Source: Sedimenticola sp. (GTDB lineage Bacteria; Pseudomonadota; Gammaproteobacteria; Chromatiales; Chromatiaceae). From it: a DNA stretch of 64,000 nucleotides. A program made the position numbers and the translations under genes. This document shows positions 1 through 9,500 of the stretch, one piece after another. Under the pieces are notes generated by a model that did not search any database, was not told where the DNA came from, and saw only the letters and a list, made by a program, of their open reading frames with translations. The stretch lies in assembly GCA_026984735.1 (NCBI GenBank), contig JALSRN010000101.1, positions 34,176 through 98,175 on the forward strand, read 5' to 3'. Every line of letters begins with the position of its first letter. Within the stretch, counting starts at the first letter, position 1.

Positions 1-2483
1 GGCGGCTCCACGCCGCTGAGAACCGCTTGAAATCCTTCCAGCGCCTTTCCTTGCAGACGGATCTCCAATTCGTGCCAGCCAGGATCGAGAAACAGGGGAA
101 GGAATCGCATCGTCGTTTTTTCCACGGGGGCGTCCAGCGTGAACTCCCGACCGTCCACCCGCACCTGTGCCGGTCCGCGCAGGCGCAAGGCGAGTTGGTG
201 GAACCCCCGCTTTTTCACCTGGAACTGACCCGTGAACAGCGCCGCCGATACCTCTTTTGCCTTTTTCGCCCACGGGGCTCGTTTGCTGTCGAGCCTGGTG
301 ACGAGCGTCCTCTCGATCCGGTCGGTTCCACCTCCGTCGGAGTAAGAGTAAGTGAGCCGCAGCCCTTTTTGCCAAGGACCGGGATCCCGGCGCGGCCGCT
401 CGGTGTGCGGCGAGGTTACCTTGAGGGGCACTGGATTGCTGAACACCCGCCTTCCGCGGGGGGTCGTGGCCACCGCCTGGACGGTGACTTGGCCCAGGCC
501 CAAAAGAGAGCTGGGCAGGATCGTCTCCCATGCGCCGCTGCCCGCTTCGAGCTCGATCAGGGTGCGGGTGCCGACGCGAACGGCCACTTGACTCGCAGGT
601 GGGGCGCTGCCCGCCAACATGAAAGGGGTTTCGAAAGGAGCCTGCCGGTTTTCCGCCTTGAGCAGAGAGTGCAGTCCGTGATTGTCCACGCGAATCCAGT
701 GGTGTCGGGTGGTGCGCGTTCGCCGAGGCGCCTTTTCCACGGCGACCAGATGCAGTTCGTGATATCCGTCGCCCACCGTCTTGGTGTCGTAGATCAGAGG
801 CTTTCCGGGGAGCGCTCGTGCCACGATCCGGCCGTCGACCCACAGCTCCAGATGGTCGGTTCGTTCATCGCTCCTCGTGGGGAAGCGCATGGTGCCGCGC
901 CAAGGCCGATCGAGGGGAAGCTTGGGCAGGATGCGCTTGCGGGCTCCGCTGAAAGGGCGGGTCAGCGGATCGCCCACCAACAGCGCCTGGTAGGGCGAAG
1001 CGACGGCCATGTACCAAGATTCGCCCAGGCTGTATCCCAAAGCATAGTAGTAGTGCATCAGCGGCAGGGGAAACTTCTCCGCGAAGGCATAGGGTTCGGT
1101 CACCGCGCCGCTGGAGCCGGCGGCGCCTTGGCGCAGAAATTCGGTGAGCTTGGTTTGATGGTCATTGTCGAACACGGCTCCGTAGCTCGTGAAGGATTCG
1201 GCGATGGCGCCGGGCAGCATGCGGCTTCCGGAATTTTTCCAACGGAAGTTTCGGGTGCCGGCCACGAGTCCGATGATGTCCTTTCGCCGTCGCGGCAGAA
1301 TGCCGTCCTCCCCGTTTTTCCCCTTGGTGAGGATCGCGCAGCGGTGACCGATTTTTCTCAGCAAGCCGCAAGTTTCTGCAAACCACGGCTGACGGGTCTC
1401 CGTGCGGACGTCGTCATTTTCCATCAGATAGACCGTCCCTTTTGGACGAGTGGCATCGCTATGAGCCGCGCGGCTGAGATAATGCTGGATCTCGTTCAGG
1501 CTGTTTCCATGCTGGCCGGTGTAAGCCAGCAGGGCGCTCAGTTTGTACTGGTCGTGATTCGTGCCGCCGGGCAGTCCACCGCGGCTCCAATGGATGGTTG
1601 CGGCAAAGCCCAAAGGGGGTTCGAAACGGGCACGGGGCCGGTCTATCCGTTCCACCAGTGTCAGAAACCGGCGAGTCTTTTTGAGCGGAACCAGCCATTT
1701 GTCGTTGCGTAGGGTCAGGCTGTTGTCGTAACCGAGCTGCACGGCTGCTTCTAGTTGCTCTAGAGCGGCTTTCTTACGGCCGATCTGGGCGAGCACTTCC
1801 GCCATTCTGATCCGCAGGCGAGGATGGTCGCCATGAGTTTGAAGGAGTGGCCGAAGCAGTCGTAAGGCTTCATCGGCGTCTCCTTTTTTCAACGCTTGTT
1901 GTTCCTTTTTTAGCCGTTTGAGGTCTTCTGCTGAAAAACTGACGGCTTTTTTTGGGGGTGGAAAGAGTTGCCGGCGGTAGTAGTCGTTGGCGCGAGCGCC
2001 GATATAGTCCACCTTGCCGTCCAGCACCTGATTGGAGAAATAGGTCAAAGCGGTGATGGAAGCGCTTCCACCGAGATAACGGTGTGCCGAAATGCCGTTT
2101 TTTTTCAACGTCTTTTGGATGTCCACGGCGAAGGGAAAGTCGGCGGAATAGACGATGGTGTCGATATCCGCGTCGATTTCCATCCGCTCCATATACCGAC
2201 GGATCGGTTTCAAAATTCGCTCCACGAAATCTTCCATGGAAAGCCGTTCGATCGAGGGTAGGTTATGGAGTACCACCATGTGGCTCTGGGGAATGGGACG
2301 TAACGAGAGCCAATGGTTAGCCACAGTGAGCGACAATGGAGAGTCGCCGTTGATCACCACTAGGGTGGTTTCTGGCGAAGGGCTTGCCTCGGTCCGAGGA
2401 CAGGTGAATACCATGATGGCCAGCAAAAGAGCTGACGACAAAATTGTTGGGAAACTGAGAAGTTTGTTTCGAATGTTCGTCAC
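1..2483 (-). CDS. TIGR03790 family secreted protein (3' end beyond window)
   Basis: This gene is missing from the ORF track because it runs off the left edge; about 827 residues are visible. The start is a GTG at 2483 that overlaps the upstream stop as GTGA. A signal peptide is present (LSSALLLAIMVF). The core matches the TIGR03790 family: an early segment TLVVINGDSPLSLTVANHW, then GAAGSSGAVTEPYAF and the hallmark ALLVGDPLTRPF near residue 500. A TPR-like helical stretch (about residues 185-260) sits between the two halves of the core. Roughly 300 residues of beta-rich, Ig/PA14-like sequence follow the core. Function is unknown. From memory, the family occurs only in genomes with an exosortase, so a cell-envelope role linked to PEP-CTERM proteins is plausible. 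Family call is firm; role is inference. Confidence 0.85.
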   Translation of the reverse strand, partial: MTNIRNKLLSFPTILSSALLLAIMVFTCPRTEASPSPETTLVVINGDSPLSLTVANHWLSLRPIPQSHMVVLHNLPSIERLSMEDFVERILKPIRRYMERMEIDADIDTIVYSADFPFAVDIQKTLKKNGISAHRYLGGSASITALTYFSNQVLDGKVDYIGARANDYYRRQLFPPPKKAVSFSAEDLKRLKKEQQALKKGDADEALRLLRPLLQTHGDHPRLRIRMAEVLAQIGRKKAALEQLEAAVQLGYDNSLTLRNDKWLVPLKKTRRFLTLVERIDRPRARFEPPLGFAATIHWSRGGLPGGTNHDQYKLSALLAYTGQHGNSLNEIQHYLSRAAHSDATRPKGTVYLMENDDVRTETRQPWFAETCGLLRKIGHRCAILTKGKNGEDGILPRRRKDIIGLVAGTRNFRWKNSGSRMLPGAIAESFTSYGAVFDNDHQTKLTEFLRQGAAGSSGAVTEPYAFAEKFPLPLMHYYYALGYSLGESWYMAVASPYQALLVGDPLTRPFSGARKRILPKLPLDRPWRGTMRFPTRSDERTDHLELWVDGRIVARALPGKPLIYDTKTVGDGYHELHLVAVEKAPRRTRTTRHHWIRVDNHGLHSLLKAENRQAPFETPFMLAGSAPPASQVAVRVGTRTLIELEAGSGAWETILPSSLLGLGQVTVQAVATTPRGRRVFSNPVPLKVTSPHTERPRRDPGPWQKGLRLTYSYSDGGGTDRIERTLVTRLDSKRAPWAKKAKEVSAALFTGQFQVKKRGFHQLALRLRGPAQVRVDGREFTLDAPVEKTTMRFLPLFLDPGWHELEIRLQGKALEGFQAVLSGVEP

Positions 2484-4909
2484 TGGTCATTCCACGACGA
2501 GTCTTGCGCGGTGGCTGAAGCACGAATTGACATCTTGGAGTGGGGAAGCGGTGCGGCGTCCGTAGCCCTCCGCCAGGCTCCATGAATCCTACGCGTCAGC
2601 CAGTAACCTACCGCAATGCCAATGAACTCCAGCACCAGATCCGTGCTTCCCGCGATCTTTTCAGGAAGGGCTAATTGGCCCACCTCCACCGCCAATGGCC
2701 AGATCAGTACCGGCGTCAAACAGGCAGTTCCCCGAAGCTCTTTCCTGTGGCAGCTCATTCCCAGTGCCGCCAGGCCACCCAGCGGCATGAAAAAGGCCAC
2801 CTTGTGAATCAACTCGGTTACAGCCCTGTACTCGGTTCCGTAATAGTAGCTGAGGAAAGGAATCCGAAAGAAACCGGTAAGTTTTTCATTGATGAAGGAC
2901 GGTTGGAGACGAAAATCGAAGGGATACCAAAATATGGCCAGTAACACGCCACACCACCCCAGCAAAGCCGCGCAAGCGATGGCGGGACAGCGGCGATGTT
3001 CGAGGAACGACGAAGCGGTTTTCGTCGAAAAACCATGGGAAAGAAGACGGGTGCCCATCCGAGCGCCAAGCAATCCCCCTAACGTTGCCGTGAAGACGTC
3101 GGTGACGTCGGTCACCCGGGAATAGACGAAAAGCTGCATCGTCTCCAGCAACAACGCCAGAGCGGTCGTGACTGCCCATGATTTGAGAAGCGAAAGATTC
3201 CGGGAGAGCACCAGCAACAGACCCACCGGCACCCAGAGCAGCGTGTCCGTGGCCAGGGCATAGGCCCATTCGACCGGCGATCCGACATGAAAGCCGAACG
3301 GAATCAAAACAAGTTGACCATTTTTCCATTTATGGTAGATCTCCACGGGGCTCAAGGTGAGATCGAGGGGAAGTACGCCGTAAATGAAAACCACGGCCAG
3401 GTAGGCCCGGAGCAGATATTCGGCCAGTTGCGACCCCTCCACCGCCTGGTGGAATCCTTCCGCCCAGGCGACGATCTTTTCGCCTCTCCATCCCCACAAT
3501 AACAGACCGGCGGCGGCTCCCAGAAACTCGGCCACCAGATCGTTGAGGGAGACCGTCCTCTGGGGAAAGAAGAGCTGAGTGAACTCGATCATCGATGCCA
3601 GCACGACGGCGAACCCCAACATCAGGATGTATTTGACCGGGCTACATTTCGAAAACCGGCGAAAGAGGGCACAACCGAAAAATGTGAGGGGGATGAACAG
3701 AAGAATATTGGCCACCCAGTCGGCACGGGAACCGATGCCCAGCTGCAGGTAGCGGATTTGGAGGAAAGCGCGCCAAGCTTCATTCCAAGGTCGGGGATGG
3801 AAATCCAGAGGGACCAGGCTGCCATAGATCACGAAAAACAGATAACCGAGGAACAGGGCCGGCCAGAACCAGCGCGGTTTCTTCTTTCGCGGAAGCGCAT
3901 TCGTTCTAGAGGTTGCGACATTCGTTGATGGAAGGGCTTTCGAAGGCGAAGGGATGGGCCGGGTTCCTTTTTCTCGGCGAGACGATGAATTTCCACGATG
4001 GAATACAGGGTACTGAGAGAGTCCGAGCAGCAAAACCATTCCCAGATGGCCGGCGAGATATCGGATCAGCAGTTCACCACCCTGCGCATAATGGTTCCGG
4101 TCGGTGCTGAGCAGGAAGGAGAGGCCGGAGAAGACTTGTCCGTATTTGTACACCCGGGGATTCATGGCGAGGTTGATCGACAGAAACCCCGCCGCCAGCG
4201 TGAGCGCCAGCAACACCAGCAACGCGCCGGTCTGCCCGAAGCTGCCCCCCAGGCGGGCACCCATGGCGCTGCCGCCCACCGCCACCAGCAGCAGCCAGAG
4301 GGATAGAAAAAGGCCATAGCCCCCCTTGGCTCCTGTCGTCAACAGCTCCACCAGATTGTCGGTGGCCGCTTGATCCACCACCACCCAGTAGCAGAGGGGC
4401 ACCAAGAGCACCGCCAGGAGCGTCCAGGCTCCGAAAGGACGAAACCGGCCCGACCGGAGCCCGTTGAAGAGCAGAGCTCCCCCTATCAGCATGAGGTCCA
4501 CCCATCCGAACAGCGCAGCGAAACGCAAGGCGCGCTCCAGCTCCCCCGGCCAAGTCAGCACCGGGTTGCCCACGATATCGTGAATGCTTTCCAGCGGAAC
4601 GCTCAGGCGAAGGAAAAGATAGGTGAGGAGCGCGTGGACCAGAATCGCCGGCGGAGTTTGCCGGAGTCCCCGTGACGGATCGCTTTGCAGGCGTAACGAA
4701 AGCCACGCAGGGATCGAGAAGGCGAAAAGCGTCACCCCCGCAAGCAGCGCCGCGGCGACAGGGGCCGGCCAGCGTTCGAACAGTTCATGAACGTTGTAAG
4801 GGATGGCGGGAACCAGGGAAACCCCCCACAACGACAGAGCGGCGATGCTCCATGCCGCCAGAAAGGGAGGGGCATGGAGGCTGGCTCGCTGTTCCTCGAT
4901 CCTCTTCAA
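2480..4909 (-). CDS. Polytopic membrane protein with three tandem VanZ-like domains
   Basis: About 809 residues with roughly 20 predicted membrane segments. The first ~340 residues hold about eight helices of no family I recognise. Three VanZ-like units follow, each a first helix ending in a (Y)PLDF/PFDF-type motif, a helix with a conserved acidic/hydrophobic ELTQLF-like segment, and a closing helix after a D-L pair: IYGSLVPLDFHPR...MIEFTQLFF, IYGVLPLDLTLS...LLETMQLFV and IFWYPFDFRLQ...AVEVGQLAL. The track start at 5023 lies inside the upstream gene. I prefer TTG at 4909, which overlaps the upstream stop as TTGA. The 3' end overlaps the TIGR03790 start by 4 nt. VanZ domains are found in teicoplanin resistance and in envelope loci; the substrate here is unknown. 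Confidence 0.8.
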   Translation of the reverse strand: MKRIEEQRASLHAPPFLAAWSIAALSLWGVSLVPAIPYNVHELFERWPAPVAAALLAGVTLFAFSIPAWLSLRLQSDPSRGLRQTPPAILVHALLTYLFLRLSVPLESIHDIVGNPVLTWPGELERALRFAALFGWVDLMLIGGALLFNGLRSGRFRPFGAWTLLAVLLVPLCYWVVVDQAATDNLVELLTTGAKGGYGLFLSLWLLLVAVGGSAMGARLGGSFGQTGALLVLLALTLAAGFLSINLAMNPRVYKYGQVFSGLSFLLSTDRNHYAQGGELLIRYLAGHLGMVLLLGLSQYPVFHRGNSSSRREKGTRPIPSPSKALPSTNVATSRTNALPRKKKPRWFWPALFLGYLFFVIYGSLVPLDFHPRPWNEAWRAFLQIRYLQLGIGSRADWVANILLFIPLTFFGCALFRRFSKCSPVKYILMLGFAVVLASMIEFTQLFFPQRTVSLNDLVAEFLGAAAGLLLWGWRGEKIVAWAEGFHQAVEGSQLAEYLLRAYLAVVFIYGVLPLDLTLSPVEIYHKWKNGQLVLIPFGFHVGSPVEWAYALATDTLLWVPVGLLLVLSRNLSLLKSWAVTTALALLLETMQLFVYSRVTDVTDVFTATLGGLLGARMGTRLLSHGFSTKTASSFLEHRRCPAIACAALLGWCGVLLAIFWYPFDFRLQPSFINEKLTGFFRIPFLSYYYGTEYRAVTELIHKVAFFMPLGGLAALGMSCHRKELRGTACLTPVLIWPLAVEVGQLALPEKIAGSTDLVLEFIGIAVGYWLTRRIHGAWRRATDAAPLPHSKMSIRASATAQDSSWNDQ

Positions 4910-5313
4910 GGCCGGTCCCTGGTGGAAAACGTCAGGTAAAAAAGTGTGCCGCCGATGCCCACAAGGTTCAAGGCGATGTCGGTGAGCGACCCGAATCGCC
5001 CCGGCACGTGGAGTTGGTGCCACTCGTCGAAAAAAGCATAGGCCAGGGTGATCGCCAATGTGAGAAGAGCGGCATTTCGGGCGCTCTTCAATGAGGGGAA
5101 GAGGGCGCGATACCAGAGGGCGGCGAGGCCGCCGTAAAGGGGCACGTGAAGCAGGTTCTGCACGTTCGCCGGGGTCCAGTGCAACAGCTTTTCGCCCAGG
5201 GTGCGGGGGGCCTCCAGGTCGGGAATGGAGGAGAGCAGATAGATGCCGGCCATATAGGCGAGGGGCGGGCCGAAGCGCCGCAGCGGCGAAAGAGCGGTTT
5301 TCCGGATTTGCAT
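4906..5313 (-). CDS. VanZ family membrane protein
   Basis: 135 residues with four hydrophobic segments. It has the VanZ pattern: LLSSIPDLE in the first loop, NLLHVPLYGGLAALWY, a helix ending FFDEWHQLHVPGR, and SLTDIALNLVGIGG. This single-domain form is the usual family length. It opens the operon that continues into the triple-VanZ protein and the TIGR03790 protein, with a 4-nt TTGA overlap. The ATG at 5313 is the only good start. It sits 45 nt downstream of the traB-like stop, so it could be read through from that gene. Function is not established; VanZ-like proteins are envelope-associated. Confidence 0.82.
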   Translation of the reverse strand: MQIRKTALSPLRRFGPPLAYMAGIYLLSSIPDLEAPRTLGEKLLHWTPANVQNLLHVPLYGGLAALWYRALFPSLKSARNAALLTLAITLAYAFFDEWHQLHVPGRFGSLTDIALNLVGIGGTLFYLTFSTRDRP

Positions 5314-5358
5314 CGGGGGTTCCTTGCCGTGTTCATCGCCCTGCGTAGGGGCGTACCC

Positions 5359-6570
5359 TCAACCGGCGCCGGCCAGCTTGCCTGCGATCAGAAAACCGGC
5401 TAGATAGGTTCCCGCCGCCGAGCCGAGGGTGCTGAACAGGAACACCAACAAGGTGCGGGAGACCCGGTTTTTCCACCAGCCGGTCCAGCGGGCGGTGTCC
5501 CGGCGAAGGTCGCGGAAGTCCCGAACGGTGGGCTTGCGCAACCACAGCTCCGCCGCCGCGGCGACCATGCCGGCGCCGATGGTGGGATTGAGCGAGGTGA
5601 TCGGGGCGGCGACGAAGGCGGTGAGCACGGTGAGGGGGTGGGCGGCGGCCAGCGCCGCGCCGACAGCCGAAAGGGTACCGTTGATGAAGACCCAGTTCCC
5701 CACCAGCTCCCATCCCAGCCTGGGGCTGCGGGCGAACCCCAGGACGAAGCCGGCGAGCACCAGGGCCACCACGATCCAGGGAACGAGTTTGGGCCAGCGC
5801 GACCCCTCCGGCACGGCCTCCAGCTCTTCGATCTTGCGTTGCGGGTCCTCGAAGCCGGACCGCAGGTACCGTTTCAGACCCTTGAGATGGCCGGCGCCCA
5901 CCACCGCGAGAATCTCTTCTTGCCCGTTGTCGTCGATCTCCTGGAGGAGCCTGGCCGCCATGTACTGGTCCCGCTCCTCGATGAGCGGGCGGTAGAGATC
6001 GCGGCGGTCATGGGCGAATTCGGCGAAGGTGGTCTCCAGGATGTCGCCCTCCTTCAGCTTCTCGATCTCCTCCTCCTCCACCTCTTCACGGGAGAGCAGG
6101 GAGAGCGCCAGTCCGGTGAGCAGCGTCCACCGTTTCCACCAGGGCAGAGCCGCGGCGGTGCGCTTGAGGGTGATGCCGATCTCCCGGTCGATGAGCAGCA
6201 GGGGGAGGCTGTGCCGTTCGGCCATCTCGATGGCCTTGCGCTGTTCGGCGCCGGGCTCGATGCCAAACTGCTCGGCGATGCGTTGCTGGTAGGCGGCCAT
6301 GGCCAGGCTGGCGGCGACCATGGCCGCCTTGCCCTGGCGGATCACCTGCATCAGATCCATTTGGGCGAGATGGTCCGGCGTGACGAGCGCCTGGTAACGG
6401 CTGGCGCAGAGCTCCACCGCCACCGCCTGGAAGGCGCCGTTGTCGATGAGCCGTTCCACCGCCTCGGCGCTGGCCCTGGAGACGTGCGCCGTGCCGAGCA
6501 GGGTCACTTCGCTGCCGTTCACCGGCAGGGTCTCGAGGGGTTCGGCGGTCATGGAGTCGTCGCGTCTCAA
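5359..6570 (-). CDS. TraB/PrgY family protein
   Basis: 403 residues. The N-terminal two thirds carry the TraB-type domain: VTLLGTAHVSRASAEAVERL near residue 23, a second signature VAVELCASRYQAL, and VVGAGHLKGLKRYL near residue 230. The C-terminal third is hydrophobic with about four membrane segments (for example WIVVALVLAGFVLGF). The family is named after an enterococcal pheromone shutdown protein and is widespread in bacteria and archaea with poorly known function; a metalloprotease-like role has been proposed. It follows the RND transporter by only 4 nt, so it is probably cotranscribed with the pump. An alternative start is the ATG six codons downstream (MTAEPLET). Confidence 0.88.
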   Translation of the reverse strand: MRRDDSMTAEPLETLPVNGSEVTLLGTAHVSRASAEAVERLIDNGAFQAVAVELCASRYQALVTPDHLAQMDLMQVIRQGKAAMVAASLAMAAYQQRIAEQFGIEPGAEQRKAIEMAERHSLPLLLIDREIGITLKRTAAALPWWKRWTLLTGLALSLLSREEVEEEEIEKLKEGDILETTFAEFAHDRRDLYRPLIEERDQYMAARLLQEIDDNGQEEILAVVGAGHLKGLKRYLRSGFEDPQRKIEELEAVPEGSRWPKLVPWIVVALVLAGFVLGFARSPRLGWELVGNWVFINGTLSAVGAALAAAHPLTVLTAFVAAPITSLNPTIGAGMVAAAAELWLRKPTVRDFRDLRRDTARWTGWWKNRVSRTLLVFLFSTLGSAAGTYLAGFLIAGKLAGAG

Positions 6571-6574
6571 AGAG

Positions 6575-9500
6575 TCAGGCGGGTTCGAGGGCGTCGGCGG
6601 CGCTCTCGTCGATGCGGTCGAGAAGCTGCGTCAGCTCGCGCAGCCGGCCGTCGCCGGGGCGCAACCTTTCGGCCTTCCGCAGATGGCGCCGAGCCCGGGC
6701 AGTATAGCCCACATCCCAGCCCCACTGCTGCAGCCACCGGATCATGGCCTGGGCGACGCCGAGATGGGCGGCGAAGTTGGACGGCAACCCCTTGGCCACC
6801 TGCTCCAGGTGCCAGATGGCCCGTTCGTTGTCGTTCTGGGCGAGCCGTTTCCGCCCTTCGACGTAGTGTTCCCACAGCACCGGCTGCTCCGCGATGGCGG
6901 CGAGGTCCTCCAGGTCGCGCGACTCCTCGGGGGAGCGGAGCCGGATGAGCATCAGCCGCAGCCGTTGCAACGGTCCGGGATTCAGCAACGCCGGGTCGGG
7001 CGGCAGCGTCGCCGCTTCGGGCTCTCGTCGGCGGCGCCTGCTCTGCAGCATGGCGTAGAGCGGCGGCACCAGGAAGAGGGTGAGCAGGGTGGAGAAGCCG
7101 AGCCCCCAGACGATGGCGGTGGCCACCGGGCTCCAGACGAGCGATTCGCCGCCCCAGCCCGCCGCCAGCGAGAAGAGGCCGGCCATGGTGGTGAGCGAGG
7201 TGATGATGATGGGCAGCAGCCGGCGGCGGGAGGCGAGCACGATGGCCGCGGCCAGTCCGCCGCCGCGCTGCAGGTTGTGGTTGGCGGTGGAGATGAGCAC
7301 GATGGCGTCGTTCGCCGCGATGCCGGCCAGGGCGATGACGCCGTAGAGGGTGACCAGGCTCAGGGGAATGTGGTTCACCAGCAGGCCGAGGATCACCCCG
7401 GTGAACGCCATGGGGACGGTGGTGAGGATCAGCAGCGGCTGCAGATAGCTGCGGAACTGGGTGCCGAGGATCATGTAGATCAGGCCGATCCCCAGCAGGA
7501 AGAGACGGCCCATGCTCGTCAGGCTCTCCTGGATGTCGTCCAGTTCGCCGGAGAAGTCCAGGGCGACGCCGGGATAGTCGCCGGCGATCTCTTTCCAGAG
7601 CGCCTGGATCCGGTGGTTGGCGCTGAGGGTGTCCGTCACCTCGCTGTCGAGGTCCGCGGTGACCGTGAGGGTGCGGCGAAAGTCCTGGTGGCGGATGTTG
7701 CCTTCGGTGGTGCGGGTTTCGTGCTTCACCAGCTTGCCGAGGGGAACGTCGCCGCCGCCGGGCAGGCCCACCGGCCAGTCGAGAAAGGACTTCACGTCCT
7801 GGAGCCTCTGCGGCCGCGCCTTCACCCGCACTTTCCAGGTCTCCCCTTGGTGCCGCATGTCGGCCACCGCCAGGCCGTCCACGTAGAGCGCCAGGGTGGT
7901 GGAGACGTCGCCGGGGGGGATGCCGGCGCGCTGGATGGCGTCGGCGTCGAGGCGCAGCGACAGCTGGGTGCCGGCCCGGACGTCGTCGTTGTGGATGTCG
8001 CGAATGCCGGGGATGGAGGCCATGAGCCGCTGCAGGCGGGCCGCGGCGGCGCGGACCTCGCGGATGTCGTCGCCACGGATCTTGACGCTCACCGGCGCCT
8101 CGCTCGGCGGCCCGGTCTTGCGCCGTAGAAAGGAGATCCGCTCGGGGCCCGGCAGGTCGGTGAGCGACGCCCGCATCCGCTCGATCACCTCATCCACCGA
8201 AAGGTGGTCGGAAGAGGAGGGCGGCAGGCTCACCATGATCTGGCCGATGTTGTCGCTCAGGCGCGGCTCCTTGTCGGTGATCTCCATGCCGGCCACGGTG
8301 GTGAGGTTCTGCAGCTCGCCGACGGGGACCGCTTGGCGGATGCTCCGGGCCATGCGCTCGAGGGTGGCGCGGGTTTCGGTGAGAGGGGTGTCTGGCGGCA
8401 TCTCCACGTTCACGTAGAAATAGCGGAACAGGTCGTTGGCGAAGAAGTTGACCTTCACCGCGCCGGTCAGCAGGGCGGCGAGGCAGAGCAGCGTCAACGC
8501 CGAGCCGAGGCCCACCGCCATGCCCGGGTGGCGCATCACCTTGAGCAGCAGGCGCGTGTAGCGGTGCCGCAGGCGTCGGGTGAAGCGGGTGCGCCACTGC
8601 TGGAAGCGCCCCGCCTTCAGGGGATCGGCGCGGGACTCCACCACATGGGCGGGCAGCAGCCAGAAGGCCTCCGCCAGGCTCACCACCAGCGCCACGGTCA
8701 CCACCAGGGGCACCACCTCCATGAACTGGCCGAGCACGCCGGGCATGAGCATGAGCGGCAGGAAGGCGGCGATGGTGGTGAGGGTGGCGGCGCTCACCGG
8801 CACCCACATCTCCCGCACCGCGCTGGTCGCGGCCTGCAGGCGCGGCAGGCCCTTTCTCAGATTGGTGTAGATGGCTTCGGCCACCACCACCGAATCGTCC
8901 ACCAGCATGCCGAGCACGATCACGATCCCCAGCAGCACGGTGACGTTCAGGGTTTCGCCCATGGCGTCCAGCGTCCAGAAGGTGCCGGCGAGGGAGAAGA
9001 CCAACCCCATGCCGGTGAAGAGCGCGATCTTCCAGCCGAGGAAGAGCGTCGCCACGAACACCACCAGCAGCAACCCGATGAGAGCGTTGTTCTCCATCAC
9101 GCCGATGGCGCTGCGGGTGGCCACCGTCTGGTCGTAGGCCAGCGCCAGTTGCACGCCCATTTTCTTCAAGAGCGGATTGCGCTCGTGAATGTACTTCTTG
9201 ATGCGGTCGAGCAGCTCCAGGTTGTTGGCGCGGTCGGTCTTGAAGAGCGAGAGCATCACCGCCGGCTCGCCTTCGTAGGCCACCAGTTGCCGCGCCTTCT
9301 CCCTCCCCTGGCGTATGCGCGCGACGCTGCGAAGGGGCACTTCCTGTTGGAGCGCCACCAGCGGCAGCCCTTCGAGATGGCGGGGGTCGTTGCTGGTGCC
9401 CTGCAAGCGCACCAGCCACTCCTGGTCGCTGAATCGAATTCGGCCGAGGGCCTGGTCGTGGAAATAGGCGCGCACCGTGTCGGCCAGCGCCTTGGGGGAG

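Noticed and set aside
27-1712. 561-residue plus-strand ORF at the left end
   Set aside because: Antisense shadow of the TIGR03790 gene, which reads open on the minus strand from 2483 to the edge and carries family motifs.
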